Of a stretch of DNA of 64,000 bases, positions 54,455 to 64,000 are shown piece after piece. Under the pieces are notes generated by a model. The model had not been told where the DNA came from and did not search any database. It saw only the letters and a program-made list of their open reading frames with translations. Where the stretch lies: NCBI RefSeq assembly GCF_030272615.1, contig NC_081405.1:155980454-156044453 (forward strand), given 5' to 3'. Position numbers and translations under genes: made by a program. Position 1 is the first letter of the stretch, and every line of letters starts with the position of its first letter. This stretch comes from Cryptomeria japonica. Lineage: Eukaryota > Streptophyta > Pinopsida > Cupressales > Cupressaceae.

Positions 54455-56174
54455 GCTCTTTTTGAATATCCTAATGCAAAAATACAAAAAAAATCAAAAA
54501 GGTTCAAAAATACAAAAAAATTATAAAACAAAAAAATCGTCACTTGGTGAAAACCTGGCAAACAGGCGCCTTGTGACAACAAAAAAATTGAAAAATCGAA
54601 AAAAGTAAAGAGAAATAATTTCGTCCAACGGTGAAAACCACTTCGGTGGCGCCCTGGGCAAGTACCATGGTGAAAACTGGGTCACCAGCACCATGCGTAG
54701 AGACTTTGCTCCTCTCTCCTTCAGGATTCTCTTTCATCCTTTCACTTTGCACACACTCACAACCTATTCGTTCACAATAAACTTACCCATTCCCATCATG
54801 GCTTGTTATTGATCTACCTAAGATTGGTTAGCCATCCATAACCCTCCCCTTTTCACTCCCTTTTCCATCCATAATAAATCAGATCCTATCTGTGACTACG
54901 GCCAATTCCTACGTCTAGTAATGGGTGTGCAACTGAGAACATCACATGTTTCGAGGAGTACAGTTTCTTTCAGCTTTCTTCAGTCTATCTGCGCACAATC
55001 CGCAATAAAGCAGCATCTGCATTGCCAGTCCGCAATAAAGTTTCGTCTTCTCCGCAATAAGGTATCAGTTTCATGGATTCAGTCAGTTTCAAACGAGACA
55101 CAGCAGCAACAATGAGCTTCAACAAAATCAAATCTTTCAACAGACTCAGACAACATATGGTTCAGTGCTATCTATCCTTTTTGTGAAAGTAAACATTGTG
55201 ACCACAATCAAAATTTGACTTATACAAGTGACAAGAGACACTAAACTTGAGGACTACAGTGGATGTTGGTGTCGAGTCTTGGTTTTCTTTTGATTTTATC
55301 TTTTGGTGACATGTCTTTTAGCTTTTCCAGGATGTCTTTGACTAGAGATTCTATCTCCAGGATGTCTTTGACTAGAAAGGCGAGGATGGGGTATCGTCAC
55401 CTATTTGCATTTGCTGTCTGTGGATTGTCTCTTAGTAATGCTATGACTTGTCCAAGGATATGAGGACACTGTGAGTCTAGTATGAACTGGGGCATTCTTT
55501 GTTTGTGACTGTCTTATCTCCATGCAAACAGGTACAATGACTTTCTGGGCCGAACAAATGCCTCGATTGTCATAACCTACCTGCCATAATAAGCTCAATG
55601 ATGATAATGCACAAGAAGCTCTTTCACGTTCATATCTTCTGTCTTTCATCCCCCTTTCTTGATTGACTTCCATTGTCCTTCTTGAGTCCGCGTAGCCCGC
55701 TATCACATGACTGAGTATAATGACACACCAAAAACATTTGCATTTCATATAGCTACACCTACATCACCACATATAAGCATTTCATACATACATATAGATA
55801 TCACAATTGCATCACATCCTGCATACAACACATGTTAGCACATCTCACATTTTCATTATGTAAATAATCATTTGCATTATCATATTCATTTGCATTACAT
55901 ACATTCACATTTGCATCATGCATCACATATACAACATAAAAGAACAAAAATATATTGCATTGCATCATATAAGCATCCGTATCACATAAGAACATTTCAT
56001 CACATAGGTACACATGCATATAGCTGCCGCCAAAATGGATCATCTCTCATATATAATCAAAAAGTGTCATGATACAATGATGTCAAAAGAATCATATGGC
56101 TACAAAAGAATCACCCGCAGGTGTCTACAATACAACAATGGTACATCTACTGATACAATGGGAGCCCACTATAG
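54455..56174 (+). other. 3' spacer of element E
   Basis: Non-coding. Holds an A-rich stretch (54470-54610), GGTGAAAACC repeats around 54545-54670, three TCCGCAATAA motifs (55000-55060), a direct repeat of CCAGGATGTCTTTGACTAGA (about 55328 and 55352) and a CAT-rich low-complexity zone (55740-56010). Confidence 0.7.
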
Positions 56175-58124
56175 CTATGAGGAACTCCCTCCCTCGGAGC
56201 CGCCTCGCCTCGACGGCGTCTGAGCTATAGATGGACCCGCCCCTGGATCCCCCTGTCTCTCTGGTGGTGGTGGAGGCCCCATGACCCCACCGCTGGATGC
56301 CTGTCTCCTGCGGCTCCCTCCCGTAGCCGTCGCTGTGCGCGACGATCTATGGAAGCTCCTAGCCCGCTGATCTGCTGGCACGGCTGCATAGTATAGATCC
56401 CTCCAGTAGGCGATCTCCTCTCCGGCTCGCAAAACATATGCGTAGCCTGCCCCTGCATCCTCTGCTGCCCGCCTACCTGCCCTCAGAGCTGTCTCGGCCT
56501 CTGTGTATCTCTGGATGGCCTGATCCCTCTCTCGCTCTGTTTCTCGGACCCTGATCCTGAGGTGGTTCCTCTCTCGAACCAAATCCTCAATCTCATCTGC
56601 CTGGCCCTGGCAGATCTCCCGCAGCCTCACCACCTCATCCTCCTCAGAGTCTCCGCTCTCCGCCTCTGCCTGTGGCTCCTCCTCTACAGGTGCCTATCCC
56701 TCAACCTCTGCCTGCACCTGTCCCTGTGCCTGTATAGGTACCTGTGGCTGCACCTGTCTCTGTCCCTCTGGCTGCACCTGTCTCGGTCCCTGTCTAGGAC
56801 CCTGTGCTGCTGGCACCTGTAGGGGCAATCCACCCCGTCGTCTCACCACCGGAGCTGCTCTCTCCTGTCCTCCCTCCCTCGGAGGTGCCACCCGCCTCTC
56901 TCCCACCACTCCCCTCCGCCTCCGCCGACCCCTGCCTCCATCCCCTCCTCCATCATCATCCTCTCCTCCACCCTCTCCATCCAGTGGCTCTGCCGGATCT
57001 GTCAATCTGGGAAATGGATGCTCTGCCCAGTACGCAGAGTACTCTGCGTCCATCCCTGCATCATCTACCTCTGGCCACATGTCCCATGGCATCGACATCA
57101 TCTCAGCTAACTGTGTCACTGCCTGATCATATGATAACAGTGGGCCAAACTGCACCTGATCTCTGACCGTCCGGGCATACATGCCCGAGCCTCGTGGCAT
57201 CCGCTGAATCCGCCCGAACTGCCTGCACACCCTGTCTACCAGCTGCCTCTCTAGAATATAGGGCGTCCGCCCCATCAGATACCTGCTCCTAAACACATAT
57301 GGTAGCTCCAAGGCATCGTCCTCCCACTCCTCGCACCCCAGGTACGGCCTCCAGATCACCATGTCAATATCATCAATGACTCACCTCCAATGCTCCAATC
57401 TCCCAATCCGAGGCTGGGATGTGATCATGTCATACAGGTGCACGAAACTCTGTTCCTGTCCTCTGCCTCTGAAATGAATGGGCCGTGTGATGGGAAGGTG
57501 CTCATAAGCCCACACCTGCAAGAGAGTCACGCCGCAGCCCAAACCCACTGATCCGTGGTATACAAACTGATGCAGCTCATAATACAAATGTGCCAGGACA
57601 CATGGCCCCCATGCATATCTAGTGTGCTCTGCCATCAGCGTCTCCAAGGCCCCTCCCCAGCCCACTGCCAATCCTCGTGTGGCCCTGTCTGGACACAAAT
57701 ATCCACTGATGACTCCCCCAACAACTGCCGGCAATGCTAATCCTGTGGCAGTCATGGTGTCCCAGGCTACATGACCTGCTCGCATCTCCAACTCAGGATC
57801 CTGAAAAACCCGTCTCAATGCCTCCCTGTCACCGTCACGGTCGTAGGGAATCAACTCTCCATCAATAGGAACATGCAGAATCCTGTATACATCCTCTAAT
57901 GTCACTGTCATCTCACCCATCGGTAGGTGAAACGTGCATGTCTCTGAGTGCCATCTCTCGGCCAACGCAGTCAGCAACCCCATGTTTGCCCGAAACTCGG
58001 GCACATAGAGCATATGTGTGAGACCCATCTCCTCAATGGAAATCATGTCCTGGATCGACAACTCTGGTCGCAATCTCTGAGTCGACGGGAATCTCTCCCG
58101 TGACTCCAACATCGGCAAATACTC
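56175..58124 (-). pseudogene. Antisense plant mobile domain (PMD, MAIN-like) gene, main exon
   Basis: One minus-strand frame of about 650 codons, GC-rich unlike its surroundings, split by TGA (57381-57383) and TAG (56694-56696). The first part reads IEEMGLTHMLYVPEFRANM, LLTALAERWHSETCTFHLP, MGEMTVTLEDVYRILHVPID and GVISGYLCPD, diagnostic of the PMD family (MAIN, MAIL1, phosphatase-7 long-form homologues). The second continues with DMVIWRPYLGCEEW and RTPYILERQLVDRVCRQFGR, then an acidic Gly/Asp run and a basic RGRRRRRG run. The third (56175-56693) has a coiled-coil-like QGQADEIEDLVRERNHLRIR segment and a Pro/Gly-rich tail. It starts at a splice acceptor (TTGACTGCAG). PMD proteins act in the nucleus in silencing and genome stability; similar domains are known in plant transposons. 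Confidence 0.88.
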
Positions 58125-58951
58125 CTGCAGTCAAGCAAATCAATCATGTCAGTTATTGTGGCATTCACTGTTTATCACAAAATGCTACTTGCTACCTAAA
58201 TGCATCTGGTTATCTATCCTAGTGACACTCACTGTTCATCACAAAGTGTTGCTATCTACCCTAAGTAGTGCTCCCTGTTCATCACAAAGTACTACGTGTG
58301 TGACATTCCCTATTCATCACAAAGTGTCACTCACATTCGCACTCCCTGTTCATCACAAAGTGCTGCCTATCTTGGTGCTCCCTGTTCATCACAAAGTGCC
58401 TGGATCTATCCTAATCTTTCTAGAGGACCTGCTTGAGTGTATCCTCTCAGCAGCTTATCCAATCGACAGCGTATGTTCATCACAGAACTGCCGATTTGAC
58501 CTAAAAGACTAAAACCATGCATTTAAACACACAAACGCACTTTTACAACACACACGCGCTTTTAACTCATAAACGCGCTTATAGACTGCACAAACGTGCT
58601 TCTGCGATGCAGACGCCCTTTCTGAACACAAACGTGCCTATGCCAGACACAAACGCGACCAGGGAACACAGACGTCCCTACATGACATAAATGCTCCTAT
58701 AAAGCACAGACGCTGCTACATTTCACAAACGCGTCCGCATTCAACACAAACGCGGTTCCAGGCACAGACGTGCCTGGACCCGACACAGACGCGCCTGTTG
58801 GACACAGACGCGCCTGGCGCTGACACAGACGCGGTTGCGCATTTTTGCACTTTTTAAATATCCTATTCCTAGCGCATTTATTGCTCCTAAACATGCATTT
58901 ATGACAAAACTCGAAATGCGTGAAAGTACGAGGAGGTTTTCGGGTACTTAC
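58125..58951 (-). other. Putative intron of the antisense PMD gene, made of two repeat arrays
   Basis: About 827 bases with GTAAGT donor and TGCAG acceptor on the minus strand. On the plus strand, 58165-58490 has about seven copies of TGTTCATCACAAAGTG, and 58525-58850 has about fourteen CACAAACGCG / CACAGACGCG units, the reverse complement of the leader repeat. Confidence 0.7.
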
Positions 58952-59017
58952 CGGCTCTCCTGCATCGGCTGGTCGCTGGAATCGGCGGACACGGTCGAAT
59001 CTATGAATGAATGCCAT
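58952..59017 (-). CDS. Putative first exon of the antisense PMD gene
   Basis: ATG at 59015-59017 gives 22 codons (MAFIHRFDRVRRFQRP, ending AGEP) followed by a perfect donor GTAAGT (58946-58951 on the plus strand). The phase joins to GAG-TAT-TTG at 58124, in frame with the PMD domain. The short length and lack of a known homologue make this a prediction. Confidence 0.6.
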
Positions 59018-59347
59018 CGCTGCTGACTGTTGCTGCTCTTTTCTCGCTCTGCACTGTGATCTTCTAAGGGTGTGGATGACAATGAGGATGTCTTTTGCCC
59101 GTGGTCTATCTTATAGCCTACCCTAGCCCTGGCCTTCATTTCCCGAGTCAGTCTTCTTTATCCTGTGACTTTGTCACTTTATCCGGTCAGTCCATTCTAG
59201 CCTCTCTTTCTTATCGAGAGATTGTTTGCAATCTTTTCAGACATTTTCATCCAATCTCTCGAGGGGGCATATTATTCCCATATTGGGGCAACTCTGTATC
59301 AGTTCATCTTATCTTCTTTGAAACAACGCGACAAGCCGCATTGTCTC

Positions 59348-59361
59348 AAAGAGGGGCAAAA
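59348..59361 (+). other. Polypurine tract of element E
   Basis: AAAGAGGGGCAAAA immediately before the 3' LTR. 59018-59347 upstream of it holds no gene that I recognise. Confidence 0.85.
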
Positions 59362-60155
59362 TGTAGACACCTAAATTTGTCATGTCTAATTAAATAAATA
59401 TTTTATTTATTTAATTATCTAAGCCTAATTCTTCTATTAATTAAATAAATTTTTATTTATTTAATTAATTCATTTATCCTCTTCTAGCCTTATTTCTCAT
59501 TTAAATAAATACATTTATTTATTTAAATTATCCTTTTCCTAAATTAAATAAATATTTTATTTATTTAATTGTCCTACTTCTTCTATTAATTAAATAAATA
59601 TTTATTTATTTAATTAATTCATTATCTTTTTCTACACATGACACATGTCATTCATCTCTTATTTCCTACACTACCTACCTCTTTCATTATTTTGGTATTT
59701 CTTATACCTACCCTCTAATCCTAGCCGACCTCTCTTTTTACACCTCTCAATCTTAACCCTCCATTTCATATTGTGTCTTCTATTTAAGGAGATGCTTTCT
59801 TCATTGTCAAACCCTAATGACATATCCTAATGACTAATGACTGATTTTGGAGTACTCGGCTACACTACAATTCCACTTGCAACCACATTCCGTTCTTTGT
59901 TGAGCTCTTGTGCATATAAAAATCTGAGAGCAAGTATATCAAGCAAGATCAATGGAGATAGGAAGAATGGAGATCAAAACCCTATTGGACATGTGATGGT
60001 ATAATCTTTGTGATTTTTGAGTTATTTACATTGTCTTAAGTAATCTTCATATGTTATGGTGGATCTTTGTTCATTGTTAGGCTAGGGTTTGGTGGTTGAA
60101 TCCATTTTAGTCTTTCAATATTGTTGTTTATTGCTATCCATTTTCACCATATACA
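59362..60155 (+). repeat. 3' LTR of element E
   Basis: Same length and sequence as 43776-44569 except for an A/C difference (AAGAAAG versus AAGCAAG) and a G/A difference (TTAGGTAATC versus TTAAGTAATC) that I noticed. Confidence 0.95.
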
Positions 60156-61091
60156 ATTAGGTATTGTGAAGAACATGGAATAAAGAGACAAATGTCAACA
60201 CCTAGGACTCCACAACAGATTCTGATCATAGAGAGAAGAAATAGAGCAATAGTGGAAGCTGCTAGAACAATGTTGATACAAGGAGATGTTTTAATTTTTT
60301 TTTGGAGAGAAGCAATTAGCATTGTTGTTTATAATTTGAACTGGGTTCTTGTGAAGAAAGGTAATGATAAAACACCTTATGAACTTTGGCATGGTAATAT
60401 TCCTATTGTCAGCTACTTTAAAGTTTTTGGTAGTAGATGTTTTATTAAGAGAGATGGTTTTACTGGAAATTTTGATGTGAAGAGTGATGAAGGGATATTT
60501 CTTGGATATTCTACCAAGAGTAAAGAATTCAAATGTTATAATAAAAGGACAAAGAAAATTGTTGAGAGTGCTAATGCTAAAATTGATGATTTTTCTGACA
60601 AACCTGATGAGTCTAGCAGATCTGAGCCTACTGATGATAAAGAAAAACTTGTGTATATTGAACTAGAAGTGTAGAAGGAAGATGACCAGAACAATGCTTT
60701 AATAGGAGCTCAATTGGTAAGTGATGAAGAAGATGATGAACATGGAGTAGAAAGCATTGCACTAAAAATGGTAATCCCAAGATATGTAAGGCTAAATCAT
60801 TCAAAAGACCAGATTATAGGTGAAAAGAGTGCTGGTGTGCAAACAAGAAGAAAAATCAAAGAGAATTCCTATTTGATTTCAATTATTGAGTCGAATAATG
60901 TTAGAGAAGCCTTGAAAGATGAAGATTGGTTGAATTCAATGAATGAAGAACTTGACCAGATTGAGAAGAACAATACATGGTCTCTTGTTCCTAGACCGGA
61001 AGACAAAAATGTTATTGGGACAAAATGGATATTTAGAAACAAACTTAATGAGGATGGAGAAGTTGTAAGAAACAAGGCGCGGTTGCTTTGA
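60156..61091 (+). pseudogene. Copia integrase C-terminus and RT start (element D, second half)
   Basis: Resumes right after the second ATTAG: RYCEEHGIKRQMSTPRTPQQ leads to the catalytic Glu region (ILIIERRNRAIVEAARTM), then TPYELWHGNIPIVSYFKVFG and GIFLGYSTKSKEFKCY. A TAG at 60672-60674 precedes the RT entry (60714-61091) with [40 protein letters not shown] and FRNKLNEDGEVVRNKARLL. It is colinear with the copia element at the left edge. Confidence 0.88.
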
Positions 61092-62370
61092 AAAGGGTAT
61101 GCACAAGAAGAAGGTGAAGACTATGGTGAAACCTTTGCATTGGTGGCAAGAATTGAAGGTGTTAGAATGTTGCTTGCCTTTTCTTCTTTTAAAGGTTTTA
61201 AGGTATACCAGATGGATGTTAAATTAGCTTTTCTGAATGGTATCTTGGAAGAAGTATATATAGAATAGCTAGATGGTTTTCCATTGAGTGAAGATGAAAA
61301 TATGGTTTGCAAACTACACAAGGCACTATATGGATTGAAGCAAGCTCCCAGAGCATGGTTTGAAAGGTTGCATGCACATCTGATCAAGATAGGATTTCGG
61401 AGAACCAAAGAAGACAATAATATATATTTGAAGACTCATGGAGACAAAATGTTACTTGCTGAATTTTTTGTTGATGATATAATATTTGGTGGAAATGATG
61501 ACATGTGTATGTCTTTTGCAGATGAAATGAAGAAAGAATTTGAGATGTCTCTTATCGGTGAGATAAAATTCTTTATTGGTTTATAGATTCAACAACTGGA
61601 GTATGGAATATTTATTTGTTAGACTAAGTATGTAAAAGAAGTCTTGAAGAATTTTGGAATGGAAGATTGTAAACCGGTTGGTACTCCGATGGTGATAGGT
61701 TGTAAATTGTCAGAACAAGATGATTAACCATCTATGGATGAGAAATAATATAGGTCTATGATTGGAAAGTTGCATTATGTTGTTCACAGTAGACCGAATA
61801 TTGCACATGTTGTTGGATTGGTTGTAAGATTCTAGAAAGATCCTAAGGAGACACACATGGTAACGGTAAAAGGGATATTTAGGTATTTGAAAGAAACTAT
61901 TGATTATGGTTTATGGTATCCTTACAATGATAATTTTTCTTTAAAAGTTTTCACAGATGTAAACTAGGCTGGAAATGTTGATGATCGAAAAAGCACAACC
62001 GGTGGAGCTTTCTTTTTAGGAGAAAGATTGGTGTCCTGGATAAGCAAGAAATAGTCTTGTATTTCACAATCTACTACTAAAGCAGAATATGTGGCAACAT
62101 CAATGAATTGTTCTTAAGCTATATGGATGAGACATATTTTGGAAGGTTTTAAGGAAGACATGTCTAAACCAGTGACTATTCATTGTGATAACACTAGTGC
62201 TATTAATACTTCAAAAAATCATGTATTACATGCAAGAACGAAGCACATTGAGTTGAAGTATCAATTCTAAGAGAAAGAGTACAGGAGAAGAAAGTAAAAA
62301 TGGAGTATGTGTCTAGCAAAGAGAAGTTAGCAGATATATTCACTAAACCTTTATCTAAGACAACCTTTGA
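61092..62370 (+). pseudogene. Copia RT and RNase H (element D)
   Basis: RT with [36 protein letters not shown] and catalytic FFVDDIIFGG (61284-61586), then RNase H with [31 protein letters not shown], and near the end HARTKHIELKYQF. Many stops occur where the intact relative at 1-2478 has Gln or Trp: about 61266, 61585, 61630, 61965, 62052 and 62115. A one-base shift lies near 62264, after which LRERVQEKKVKMEYVSSKEK follows. Clearly dead. Confidence 0.88.
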
Positions 62371-62733
62371 GTATGTTAGAGGTAGATTAGGGGTTGTACC
62401 CCAACACAAGATCAACTAAGATGCTGGTGATCATCAATCCGGTGAATTTAGTGAATATCTTTTAGTTTTGGATTGATGTGAAGTGGGCTACTCCTCAGGG
62501 GGAGCAACTATGATGAGATGAACTTATATGACATCAACAAAGATGAAGATAGTAGAGGTATTTGCACCTTTGGAATTGTTGTCAAAGGGGGCAGAGAATT
62601 AGTTGAAGATCAGATATGAGAAGAAGAACTAGATAACCAACAAAGGAGGAGATATTGAGAAGGATGAGCAAGTACATAACATAACTGTTCAGTTCAACAT
62701 GATAAGGTTTTTCAATGTTTTCACTAATGCCAA
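62371..62733 (+). other. 3' untranslated region of element D
   Basis: Decayed, no reading frame; leads into the polypurine tract. Confidence 0.6.
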
Positions 62734-62743
62734 AGGGGGAGAT
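62734..62743 (+). other. Polypurine tract of element D
   Basis: AAAGGGGGAGA in this position directly precedes TTGTTGGCATATTGG, the LTR start. Confidence 0.8.
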
Positions 62744-64000
62744 TGTTGGCATATTGGCATAATTGTTGATGATATTGATGAACTAGTACAAGGACTGTTG
62801 GTGATAATATAGTTGAGATGTTGCTTGATGACTTGATGATCAGTTTGTGTTGTCATTGATGGCAACTATTGTTATATTGTTCTATCATGTTATCTAAGTC
62901 ATCTACGATTGACTAGAAAGCTATGGAATGGATTTGACAATTAACTGACAAATAGGACTTTAACTGGTAAATGTGAAACTATGTTATGCTTAAGTAATTG
63001 GATCTTGATATTAATGAATAATTTAGTGTTGCAGTTTGGAATATGTGTTGGTAACATTGTAATGAGGTTTTCACCAGAACCGCATCATGTTTTGGCTACC
63101 GAAAGTCATGTTTGTAATTGACTGATGTATTTTATATAGGGTTTAAGAACCGGTATTCAAATTTCATAACGGATAATGATTTTGAGTTTGGCGATGTATT
63201 ACATTATGTTTGTAAGTTGGCGATGATATGGCAGAAACCGCGTGAAGTGTTTGAATGATGTTTTGGCGCATTCAAAGAGCGAATTTCTTGGGAATGAGCG
63301 AAGTGCTTAGTAGAATGAGCTAAGGGTTTGAAAGTTTATCAGATCGAGGTGCGGTGATCATTTAACAATTGTAATTGAATTGTAATTAATTCTAATGATC
63401 CATATGATTATTTGTAATGATTTGTAAAGATCTATGATGATTTATGATGTAAATCTTAGGGTTCTGTAACTGACTAAGTTGTAAAGTATATTTAGGGTAA
63501 GTCTATGATGATTTACTATGCCGCTGATCAAGAGAAGAGTGTGTGGTCGAACCAGTGTGTGTATCTTCAAGAGAGAAGAAGATTGTAATAGAAAAGGATT
63601 TTTATAAGCAAGAGTGCTATTTTTCAGATAATTCATCTATTGTTCCCTAATAGTTGCAGTAGACTCAAAATCCCTTAGATGGGTAGGCCCTGACAAGCCT
63701 AATTGTATAAATCCCTTAACTGGGTGACTCATTAGATTGGGTTCTAAATCCTTTTACAAGGTTACTCCTAATAGAGTAAAGCTTCTAATAGGGCAGAGGT
63801 AAATCCCTTAACTGAGGGACTCCTAATAGGGTCTTCTCCCAACTGAACATATTTGCAAGCTCTTAATTGGGCTAGGCTCCTAACAGGGCGCATTCTGAAA
63901 GCATGCAAAAATCTTGTGGGTACCAATTCCCACTATGGTTTTTCCCATTTGGGTTTCCACGTGAAAATACTGGTGTTCACGTGTCACTTGATTTCTTATG
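62744..64000 (+). repeat. 3' LTR of element D, cut by the right window edge
   Basis: Begins TGTTGGCATATTGGC, similar to the TGTTGGTATTTTGG start of the solo LTRs. Contains a degenerate array of about 30-bp units with AAATCCCTTAACTGGGTGAC and TCCTAATAGGGT (63665-63880), then the CCCACTATGGTTTTTCCC box at about 63929-63962. The end of the LTR is not in the window. Confidence 0.82.

Larger units (their letters stand above)
43776..60155 (+). mobile_element. Young Ty3/Tat-type retrotransposon E with an antisense PMD gene, target-site duplication ATTAG
   Basis: Identical-length LTRs (794 bp; only two differences noticed), TG..CA ends and ATTAG on both sides (43771-43775, 60156-60160). Order: LTR, primer site, a 2.4-kb leader with repeats, a gag-protease-RT-RNase H-RNase H frame, one amber, integrase, a 1.7-kb spacer, an antisense PMD gene, inverted-orientation repeats, polypurine tract, LTR. 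Two RNase H domains and long 3' regions with extra genes are known features of the Tat clade. At 16.4 kb it is large. The near-identical LTRs make it the youngest datable insertion here, after element D. Confidence 0.95.
42851..64000 (+). mobile_element. Old copia element D, 5'-truncated and split by element E
   Basis: The protease and first half of integrase lie at about 42950-43775 and the second half of integrase, RT and RNase H at 60156-62370, followed by a polypurine tract and a 3' LTR running off the window at 64000. Gag and the 5' LTR are missing; the recognisable part starts at the end of the GA tract. The two halves join in frame across the Ty3 insertion once the ATTAG duplication is discounted. 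Many stop codons show it is old. It belongs to the same copia branch as the element at 1-5539. Confidence 0.9.

Noticed and set aside
57363..57380. GGTGAGT at the PMD stop read as a splice donor
   Set aside because: No acceptor at a reasonable distance keeps the domain intact, whereas reading through the single TGA does; a point mutation is simpler.
1..64000. tRNA, rRNA, organellar insertions, bacterial genes
   Set aside because: None recognised by eye on either strand.

Overview
This window is repeat-dominated nuclear DNA from a seed plant, very probably a gymnosperm and most likely a conifer. Two things point that way. One is the decayed ten-exon terpene synthase of the conifer (TPS-d) type at about 34.5-37.6 kb. 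The other is the density of long Ty1/copia and Ty3 elements with nested insertions. I see no rRNA, tRNA, organellar or bacterial genes and no CRISPR. The species assignment is inference. Almost every reading frame here belongs to a transposable element, and most are broken.

Layout. 1-5539: a copia element on the minus strand, cut by the left edge, with an intact integrase-RT-RNase H frame but a damaged gag/protease. It sits inside the integrase of an older Ty3 element (5540-9745, minus). 9961-24533: a tandem duplication of about 7.3 kb. Each unit holds host-like sequence, a solo copia LTR with target-site duplication GTAAG, and a gag-protease-only Ty3 derivative whose left LTR carries a TIR transposon of nearly 1 kb. 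A third, diverged copy of the host-like sequence at 25.26-25.60 kb keeps the empty site of the solo LTR. 25830-33642: a complete non-autonomous Ty3 element (called C) with target-site duplication AAAAT and one intact 1117-codon Gag-like frame. It is inserted in a minisatellite.

34.4-37.55 kb: the terpene synthase pseudogene with a plausible TATA box. 37.55-41 kb: AT-rich DNA with a long foldback and a decayed copia RT fragment. 41.4-42.85 kb: a purine-rich GA tract. 42.85-64 kb: an old copia element (D, plus strand) full of stop codons, split in its integrase by a young Ty3 element of the Tat type (E, 43776-60155, target-site duplication ATTAG, two LTR differences noticed in 794 bp).

Element E is the most informative object. 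It has a 2133-codon gag-protease-RT-dual RNase H frame, separated by one in-frame amber from a 360-codon integrase frame. Downstream, in antisense, it carries a GC-rich plant-mobile-domain (PMD/MAIN-like) gene with a canonical intron. A CGCGTCTGTG-type repeat array lies in the 5' leader and again, in reverse orientation, in the 3' region. E and the non-autonomous C have homologous Gag proteins, so C may depend on enzymes from E-like elements. All coordinates and similarities were read by eye; percentages are avoided where not counted.
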